Of a stretch of 64,000 nucleotides of DNA, positions 58,559-64,000 are shown one piece after another; positions within the stretch are counted from its first letter, which is position 1; every line of letters starts with the position of its first letter. The notes under the pieces are model-generated. The model did not search any database. It had not been told where the DNA came from and saw only the letters and a list, made by a program, of their open reading frames with translations. Origin of the DNA: Nocardioides sp. YIM 152315. Lineage in GTDB: Bacteria > Actinomycetota > Actinomycetes > Propionibacteriales > Nocardioidaceae. The position numbers were made by a program, and so were the translations under genes. The stretch covers positions 248,001 through 312,000 of the forward strand of contig NZ_JARGER010000043.1 of assembly GCF_029210375.1 (NCBI RefSeq), written 5' to 3'.

Positions 58559-59731
58559 CTACTCGACGACCTCGAACCGGATGCCCGCCGCCTGCAGGCG
58601 ACCGAGCAGCGCGTCGCCCATCGCCTGGGCGGTCGTGACCTGGCCCGCGGTCGACGGGTTGTCGTCGAGGGCGAGGCAGAGCGCCGACTCGGCCAGCATC
58701 TTCGCGGTCTCGTCGTAGCCAGGGTCGCCGCCGGAGACGCGGGTGTGCACGGCCCGGCCGTCGCCCTCCGCGACCACGTCGACGGTGAACCACGAACGCG
58801 CGCGCCGGGCCTCGTCCGGCCCCTCGCCCGGCTTGATCCGGTCGAGCGCGAGCCTGCGCAGCGGTGGCACCTGGGCGGCGAGCACCATCGCACCGACCCC
58901 GGCGGCCCCGCCCGCGGCGTAGCGCAGCGTCCTGGTGCCGGCGTAGTGGGAGTAGCGGAAGTCCGGGCCGTACGCCGCGAGCGCCGCGCCGCTGCGGGCG
59001 ACCACGGTCGGGTCGATCGTGGGCAGCGGCAGCAGCCAGTAGCCGAGCAGCGGGTCGCGGCGCGGGCGGCCCGCGACGGCCCGCGACCGGCGTCCCTCCG
59101 GGCGCGGCTCGACGCGCCGGCGCTCCTGCGCCAGTGCCTTGAGCTGCCGCGCCCGCGCGAACGCGGTCATCGCCGAGTGGAACGTGCCGCCGGAGAACAT
59201 GGCCTGCGCGCGCACGACGCCGCGCGCCGTGACCGGGCCCGTCGCGCGCAGCTGCTGCACGGCGTAGAGGAGGCCGAGGTCGTGCGGGACCGAGTCGAAG
59301 CCGCAGGCGTGCACGATCCGGGCCCCGCTGCGCACCGCGGTCTCGTGGTGGCGCAGGTAGGTGCGGTCCACGAACTCCGGCTCGCCGGTGAGGTCGACGT
59401 AGTCGGTGCCGGCCTCGGCGCAGGCGGCGACCAGCGGCTCGCCGTACGCGACGTAGGGGCCGACGGTCGTGATGACGACGCCGGCCCGGGCGGCGACGTC
59501 CGCGAGCGAGGCGGGATCGTCGACGTCGGCGTGCAGGAGCGGCAGGTCGGCGAGCGCCGGGTCGACCTCGGCGAGCCGGCGGCGCACCGCCTCGAGCCTC
59601 TGCTGGTTGCGGCCGGCGAGCGCCCAGCGCAGCCCGCGCGGCGCGTGCCGGGCGAGGTAGTCGGCGGTCAGGCCGCCGGTGAAGCCGGTCGCCCCGAAGA
59701 GGACCAGGTCGAGCTCGCGTGCGGCAGCCAT
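58559..59731 (-). CDS. Saccharopine dehydrogenase/trans-acting enoyl reductase family protein
   Basis: 390 residues. LDLVLFGATGFTGGLTADYLARHAP is the N-terminal NAD(P) Rossmann motif of this family, followed by ARAGVVITTVGPYVAYGEPLVAACAEAGTDYVDLTGE and HACGFDSVPHDLGLLYAVQQL. Relatives include the trans-acting enoyl reductases of mycobacterial lipid synthesis and saccharopine dehydrogenase-like oxidoreductases; which substrate is used here is unknown. The gene is divergent from the DUF2277 gene. Confidence 0.85.
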   Translation of the reverse strand: MAAARELDLVLFGATGFTGGLTADYLARHAPRGLRWALAGRNQQRLEAVRRRLAEVDPALADLPLLHADVDDPASLADVAARAGVVITTVGPYVAYGEPLVAACAEAGTDYVDLTGEPEFVDRTYLRHHETAVRSGARIVHACGFDSVPHDLGLLYAVQQLRATGPVTARGVVRAQAMFSGGTFHSAMTAFARARQLKALAQERRRVEPRPEGRRSRAVAGRPRRDPLLGYWLLPLPTIDPTVVARSGAALAAYGPDFRYSHYAGTRTLRYAAGGAAGVGAMVLAAQVPPLRRLALDRIKPGEGPDEARRARSWFTVDVVAEGDGRAVHTRVSGGDPGYDETAKMLAESALCLALDDNPSTAGQVTTAQAMGDALLGRLQAAGIRFEVVE

Positions 59732-59797
59732 GCGTCCACTCTGTCAGGCGAGCCGTCGGGCGCGCGGTCGGGCCGGGATCGACGTACGCTCGTGGGC

Positions 59798-60070
59798 ATG
59801 TGCCGCAACATCCGCCCGCTCCACAACTTCGAGCCGCCGGCCACCACCGACGAGGTGACGTCGGCGGCGCTGCAGTACGTCCGCAAGGTCAGCGGCTCGA
59901 CCAAGCCGTCGCAGGCCAACCAGGAGGCGTTCGACCGCGCCGTCGCCGAGATCGCGCACGTCACGCAGCACCTCCTCGACGAGCTCGTCACCACCGCACC
60001 CCCGAAGGACCGCGAGGTCGAGGCGGCGAAGGCGCGGGCCCGCGCCGAGGCGCGCTACGCCCGCGCCTGA
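59798..60070 (+). CDS. DUF2277 family protein
   Basis: 90 residues. MCRNIRPLHNFEPPATTDEVTSAALQYVRKVSGSTKPSQANQEAFDRAVAEIAHVTQHLLDEL is the full DUF2277 signature (MCRNI-x-x-L-x-N-x-x-PPAT). The fold is helical; the function is not known. The C-terminal tail is Ala/Arg-rich. The sirtuin gene follows after 17 bases. Confidence 0.9.
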   Translation: MCRNIRPLHNFEPPATTDEVTSAALQYVRKVSGSTKPSQANQEAFDRAVAEIAHVTQHLLDELVTTAPPKDREVEAAKARARAEARYARA

Positions 60071-60087
60071 CCGGGCGGCCTGATCCG

Positions 60088-60909
60088 GTGACCCTGACCG
60101 CTTCCTCGCCGTCGTACGCCGACGCGCTGGCGCTGCTGCGCGACCGCCCCCTCGTCGTGCTCACCGGCGCCGGCCTGTCGACGGACTCCGGCATCCCGGA
60201 CTACCGCGGGCCGGGAGCCCCGGCCCGGATGCCGATGACCTACCAGGAGTTCGTGTCCGGCCGCACCGCGCGGCAGCGCTACTGGGCCCGCAGCCACCTC
60301 GGGTGGGGGCGGATGGGGCGCGCCGAGCCGAACGCCGGCCATCACGCGCTGGCCCGGATCGCGCCCGGCCTGGTCATCACGCAGAACGTCGACGGCCTCC
60401 ACGAGCGGGTCGGCACCCCGCGGCTCGTCGCGCTGCACGGCCGGATCGCCGACGTCGTCTGCCTCGGCTGCCGGGAGACGTCGTCACGGGCGGCGCTGCA
60501 GGAGCGGCTCGCGGAGCTCAACCCGGGGTTCGTCGACCGGTACGCCGACGCGGCGGTCCGACCGGACGGCGACGTGGACCTCGAGGAGACGTCGGGCTTC
60601 GTCGTGCCCGGCTGCCCGGGGTGCGACGGGGTGCTCAAGCCGGACGTCGTGTTCTTCGGCGAGAACGTCCCGCCCGCCCGGGTGGCCCGCTGCTACGACG
60701 CGGTCGATGCGCTCCTCGGGACCGGCGGCGTGCTGCTGGTGGCCGGCTCGAGCCTCGCCGTGATGTCGGGGCTCCGCTTCGTGCGGCGGGCGGCGCGCGC
60801 GGGCACTCCGGTCGTGATCGTCAACCGCGGGACGACCCGGGGCGACGAGCTCGCGACGTACCGGGTCGAGGCGGGCTGCAGCGAGTTCCTGACCGAGCTC
60901 GCCGGCTGA
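60088..60909 (+). CDS. Sir2-family NAD-dependent protein deacetylase
   Basis: 273 residues from GTG 60088. LTGAGLSTDSGIPDYRGPG is the NAD-binding GAGxSxxSGIPDFRG motif, TQNVDGLHERVG and LHGRIADVVCLGC contain the catalytic His and first zinc CxxC, PGCPGCDGVLKPDVVFFGENVP the second CxxC and substrate groove. GSSLAVMSGL and VNRG complete the Rossmann fold. It removes acyl groups from lysines with NAD. Probable substrates include metabolic enzymes such as acetyl-CoA synthetase, but this is not shown here. Confidence 0.92.
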   Translation: MTLTASSPSYADALALLRDRPLVVLTGAGLSTDSGIPDYRGPGAPARMPMTYQEFVSGRTARQRYWARSHLGWGRMGRAEPNAGHHALARIAPGLVITQNVDGLHERVGTPRLVALHGRIADVVCLGCRETSSRAALQERLAELNPGFVDRYADAAVRPDGDVDLEETSGFVVPGCPGCDGVLKPDVVFFGENVPPARVARCYDAVDALLGTGGVLLVAGSSLAVMSGLRFVRRAARAGTPVVIVNRGTTRGDELATYRVEAGCSEFLTELAG

Positions 60910-60930
60910 GCCCCTCAGGTCCAGCCGACC

Positions 60931-61254
60931 TCAGACCGGGCGGGCCCGCAGCTCGCCGAGCAGGTCGACGAGCTCGTGCATCGAGAGGTCCTCGGTGGCG
61001 GGGTCGAGGCCCGCGACGCGCTCGAGCGCGAGGTTCTCCGGGAGTCGGGCGCCGACGGCGAAGGTGTAGATCGTGTCGTCGAGGTCGAACTCGATGTTGC
61101 GCACCTGCGCCGCGTAGTAGTCGCCGTCGCCGGTGCGCAGGACGACGGACTCACGTGGTTCGAGGCCCCGGTCCAGGCCGGTCAGCGAGTGACCGACCAC
61201 CAGGGTCCGCTCGCCGCGGACACGCACAGCCCCGTCGAGTTCGATGATCTCCAT
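60931..61254 (-). CDS. Small hypothetical protein
   Basis: 107 residues from ATG 61254 with GGAAGG upstream. A beta-rich first half (VRVRGERTLVVGHSLTGLDRGLEPRESVVLRTGDGDYYAAQVRNIEFDLDDTIYTFAVGARLP) is followed by a helical end with MHELVDLLGEL. No active-site motif is evident. It converges with the sirtuin gene. The 195-bp gap upstream (61255-61449) must contain its promoter; nothing else was recognised in it. Confidence 0.65.
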   Translation of the reverse strand: MEIIELDGAVRVRGERTLVVGHSLTGLDRGLEPRESVVLRTGDGDYYAAQVRNIEFDLDDTIYTFAVGARLPENLALERVAGLDPATEDLSMHELVDLLGELRARPV

Positions 61255-61449
61255 CACGACCTTCCCCACTGCCACAGAATGGCAGGCCCCCTGTCGCCGC
61301 GTCGATGCCGCGCCGATCGCCAAACTACCCCCCGGAGTTCAATGAAAGCGCAAGAAGAACCTGCTCACACCCCAAGAATCGTTCAGAATCCGCCCATTTG
61401 GGGACGGACTCCGCCGTGATTTCGCCGCCGCGGCGAGCAATCGGCGGTC

Positions 61450-62136
61450 TCAGAGCTTGCGAACGAAGATGTGATCGGCCGCCTCCGGGACGATCTCCGC
61501 GGTCTCCCCGCCGCTGCCCACGAGCACTCCCTCCGCGGTCGCGACGACCGTGACCGTCTTGTCCGGCAGCGCCCCGACCCGGCGCATCGCGCTCATCAGG
61601 ACCTCGTCCTTCTGCATCTCCTCCGAGATGCGGCGGACCAGCACCCGGCCCTCGTCCGACCCCGCCGCCCGCGAGAGCGGCTCGACCCCCTCCATGAAGC
61701 TCTCGGCCGAGTCCGCCTCCCCCAGCTCGTCGAGTCCGGGGATCGGGTTGCCGTACGGCGACTCGGTGGGGTGGTCGAGCAGCTTGAGCAGCCGCCGCTC
61801 GACGGTCTCGGACATGACGTGCTCCCAGCGGCACGCCTCCTCGTGGACGAGCTCCCACTCCAGTCCGATCACGTCGGTGAGCAGCCGCTCGGCGAGCCGG
61901 TGCTTGCGCATCACCCGGGTGGCGAGGCGCAGGCCCTCGTCGGTGAGCTCGAGGTGACGGTCGCCCTCGACGGTCAGCAGGCCGTCGCGCTCCATCCGGG
62001 CGACGGTCTGGGAGACGGTCGGGCCGCTCTGGTGGAGACGCTCCGCGATCCGGGCACGCAGCGGGACGATCCCCTCCTCGACCAGCTCGTAGATGGTCCG
62101 GAGGTACATCTCGGTGGTGTCGATCAGATCGCTCAC
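61450..62136 (-). CDS. DtxR/IdeR-family iron-dependent regulator
   Basis: 228 residues from GTG 62136 (ATG 62145 is three codons upstream, less like IdeR). LIDTTEMYLRTIYELVEEGIVPLRARIAERLHQSGPTVSQTVARMERDGLL is the winged helix, and HRLAERLLTDVIGLEWELVHEEACRWEHVMSETVERRLLKLLDHP holds the metal-site Cys, Glu and His residues of the IdeR type. The C-terminal SH3-like domain is present. It represses iron uptake and controls storage in response to Fe(II). It is divergent from the photolyase gene. Confidence 0.92.
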   Translation of the reverse strand: MSDLIDTTEMYLRTIYELVEEGIVPLRARIAERLHQSGPTVSQTVARMERDGLLTVEGDRHLELTDEGLRLATRVMRKHRLAERLLTDVIGLEWELVHEEACRWEHVMSETVERRLLKLLDHPTESPYGNPIPGLDELGEADSAESFMEGVEPLSRAAGSDEGRVLVRRISEEMQKDEVLMSAMRRVGALPDKTVTVVATAEGVLVGSGGETAEIVPEAADHIFVRKL

Positions 62137-62184
62137 GCCGCACATTCTGTCTCATCGACCAATCGGCTGGCAGGCTGGACATCG

Positions 62185-63519
62185 ATGGCTGCCGTCCTGT
62201 GGTTCCGCCGCGACCTGCGGCTCCACGACAACCCCGCCCTCGTGGCCGCGGCCGCGGACGGCCCGGTGCTCCCGCTGTTCGTCCTCGACCCGGCGCTCTG
62301 GGACCCGGCCGGCCCCGGTCGGCGCGGCTACCTCTCCGCCTCCCTGCGCTCCCTCGACGGCGCCGTCGGCGGGCTCGCGGTCGTCCGGGGCGACCCGGTG
62401 CGTCGGGTCGTGACCGCGGCCCGGGAGGTGGGCGCGACCCGGGTGCACGTCGCCGCCGACTTCGGCCCCTACGGCAGCCGCCGGGACGACGCGGTCGAAC
62501 GGGCGCTCGCCGAGCACGGGATCGAGCTCGCGCGCACCGGCTCGCCGTACGCCGTCGCCCCGGGACGGCTGTCCACCGGCGCGGGCAGGCCCTACCAGGT
62601 GTTCACGCCCTACCACCGGGCCTGGGCCGACCACGGCTGGCGCGCGCCGGTCGCGCCGCCCGCGCACGTGAGCTGGCGCCGTCTCGACGGCACCGCGGAC
62701 CTGCCCGACCCCGAGCTGCCCTCGGGCCTGGAGCTGCCGGAGGCGGGCGAGGACGCGGCCCACGACCGGTGGACTGAGTTCCTGCAGCGGGTGGCCGACT
62801 ACGACGACGAGCGCGACCGGCCCGACCTCGACACGACCTCACGGATGTCGGTGCACCTGCGCTGGGGCGAGATCCACCCGCGGACGATGCTCGCCGACCT
62901 CGCGGCCCTGCGCAGCAACGGCGCCGCGGCATACCGCCGCGAGCTCGCCTGGCGCGAGTTCTTCGCCGGCGTGCTGGCGGCGCGTCCCGACACGGCGCGC
63001 GAGTACCTGCGACCCGAGCTCGCGAGGATGCGGTACGACGAGCCGGGCGAGCCGTTCGACGCCTGGCGCGAGGGACGCACCGGCTTCCCGGTCGTGGATG
63101 CCGGCATGCGCCAGCTGCGGGCGACCGGCTGGATGCACAACCGGGTGCGCATGGTGGTCGCCAGCTTCCTCACGAAGGACCTGCACGTCGAGTGGCCGCA
63201 CGGCGCGCGCCACTTCATGCGGTGGCTCGCGGACGGCGACCTGGCGTCCAACCAGCAGAACTGGCAGTGGGTGGCCGGCAGCGGCGCCGACGCCGCGCCG
63301 TACTTCCGGGTCTTCAACCCGACCACCCAGGGCCGGAAGTTCGACCCCGACGGCGCCTACGTGCGGCGATGGGTGCCGGAGCTCGCCGACGTCGACGTGG
63401 TCGCCGACCCGCACGACCCGAGCCCGGAGGACCGGGCGGCGTGCGGGTACCCTGCCCCGATCGTCGACCATGCCGCGGAGCGCCGCGAGGCGCTGGACCG
63501 CTGGGAGGAGATCCGGTGA
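62185..63519 (+). CDS. phr: Deoxyribodipyrimidine photolyase (cryptochrome/photolyase family)
   Basis: 444 residues. MAAVLWFRRDLRLHDNPALVAAA opens the antenna-binding domain; the FAD domain has LAWREFFAGVL, FDAWREGRTGFPVVDAGMRQLRATGWMHNRVRMVVASFLTKDL and the Trp-rich NQQNWQWVAGSGADAAPYFRVFNP. This is a class I CPD photolyase that uses light to split pyrimidine dimers. Its stop overlaps the next GTG by four bases. Confidence 0.93.
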   Translation: MAAVLWFRRDLRLHDNPALVAAAADGPVLPLFVLDPALWDPAGPGRRGYLSASLRSLDGAVGGLAVVRGDPVRRVVTAAREVGATRVHVAADFGPYGSRRDDAVERALAEHGIELARTGSPYAVAPGRLSTGAGRPYQVFTPYHRAWADHGWRAPVAPPAHVSWRRLDGTADLPDPELPSGLELPEAGEDAAHDRWTEFLQRVADYDDERDRPDLDTTSRMSVHLRWGEIHPRTMLADLAALRSNGAAAYRRELAWREFFAGVLAARPDTAREYLRPELARMRYDEPGEPFDAWREGRTGFPVVDAGMRQLRATGWMHNRVRMVVASFLTKDLHVEWPHGARHFMRWLADGDLASNQQNWQWVAGSGADAAPYFRVFNPTTQGRKFDPDGAYVRRWVPELADVDVVADPHDPSPEDRAACGYPAPIVDHAAERREALDRWEEIR

Positions 63520-64000
63520 CCGAGCTCGTCGTCCCCCGCCGCTTCTGCGGCCCCCCGTCGTCGGGCAACGGCGGCTGGTCGGCCGGTGCCCTCGCCGAGC
63601 ACGTCGACGCACCGGTCGTGTCGGTCTCGTTGCTGGCCCCGCCGCCGCTCGACACGCCCCTGCGGATCGAGGCCGCCGACGACGCGCGGGTCGCGAGCGT
63701 CGACGGATCGCCGGTGCTGCGGGCCGAGCCCGCGACCGGCGACCTGCCGGTGGTCGCCTGGGTGCCGCCCGCGGAGGCGCGCGCCGCGGAGACGTCGTAC
63801 GCCGGGCTCGCGGCGCACCCGTTCCCGACCTGCTTCTCCTGCGGCACCGGGCGCGACGACGGGCTGCGGATCTTCCCCGGCCGGGTCGCCGACCAGGAGG
63901 GGTGCGCGCGGGTGGCGGCCACGTGGACCCCCGACGCCTCGGTCGCCGACGGCCTGCCGGCGACCACCTGGGCGGCGCTCGACTGCGTCGGCGGCTGGGC
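63516..64000 (+). CDS. Thioesterase-like (hot-dog fold) protein, 3' truncated by window
   Basis: 161 codons are visible, from a GTG at 63516 overlapping the photolyase stop. VPRRFCGPPSSGNGGWSAGALAEHVD, then AAHPFPTCFSCGTGRDDGLRIFPGRV and TTWAALDCVGGW resemble acyl-CoA thioesterase-like proteins with a double hot-dog fold. The FCGPP...GNGG element and a CFSCG cysteine pair are typical. Substrate unknown. The gene runs past the right edge. Confidence 0.72.
   Translation, partial: MTELVVPRRFCGPPSSGNGGWSAGALAEHVDAPVVSVSLLAPPPLDTPLRIEAADDARVASVDGSPVLRAEPATGDLPVVAWVPPAEARAAETSYAGLAAHPFPTCFSCGTGRDDGLRIFPGRVADQEGCARVAATWTPDASVADGLPATTWAALDCVGGW

Overview
This 64 kb window comes from a high-GC actinobacterium, most probably a Nocardioides-like member of the Propionibacteriales. 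The signs are GC-rich codon use with many GTG starts, an IdeR/DtxR-type regulator, LexA boxes of the form TCGAAC-N4-GTTCGA, a CIRCE operator of the Streptomyces/Mycobacterium type, and a sepX-rimJ-mog-moaC-moeA-galU-folate ligase-fmdB-mscL block that I recall as conserved in actinobacteria.

Positions 1 to about 36,905 are the right-hand part of an integrative and conjugative element (ICE) inserted at the 3' end of a tRNA-Ala(CGC) gene. The left end lies outside the window. From left to right it carries: (i) the end of a Tad/Flp type IVb pilus operon (1-3242) and a membrane LysM-BTAD fusion protein; (ii) a divergent pair of small genes around a perfect LexA box, then tandem repeats and a palindrome ahead of a primase-polymerase, and a ParB-like gene; (iii) a type IV secretion/conjugation operon (10599-21436) with a NlpC/P60 hydrolase, two pilin-like small membrane proteins, VirB6-like, SCO6880-family, VirB4-like, ArdC antirestriction and VirD4-like proteins; (iv) a cargo region (about 21.5-30.4 kb, apparently lower in GC) that starts with a decayed HTH gene and holds a HEPN + DUF262 pair, a NaeI-type restriction-modification system (Vsr, NaeI nuclease, HNH protein, cytosine methyltransferase under a perfect LexA box) and an unrecognised 683-aa protein with a HEPN-like motif; (v) a maintenance/excision region with SSB, HTH proteins, excisionase and tyrosine integrase next to the tRNA. 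I found no relaxase gene in the window.

From 36,905 to the end the sequence is ordinary chromosome. It has a SepX-like divisome protein, molybdenum cofactor genes (mog, moaC, moeA), UDP-glucose pyrophosphorylase, 5-formyl-THF cyclo-ligase, a CIRCE-controlled FmdB/Ruc-type zinc-ribbon chaperone, MscL, an LCP cell-wall ligase and tRNA-Arg(CCU). It then has a formate dehydrogenase operon whose catalytic subunit is a selenoprotein: an in-frame UGA is followed by a SECIS hairpin. Further on are L-2-hydroxyglutarate oxidase, a repeat-rich non-coding stretch, a sirtuin, a DtxR-family regulator and a photolyase. The cofactor genes near the formate dehydrogenase fit its need for a molybdopterin cofactor.

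The most notable findings are the UGA/SECIS in fdhA, the two perfect LexA boxes inside the ICE (one directly upstream of the methyltransferase), the HEPN/DUF262/683-aa cargo, the CIRCE operator before the Ruc-like gene, and the LysM-BTAD transmembrane fusion.
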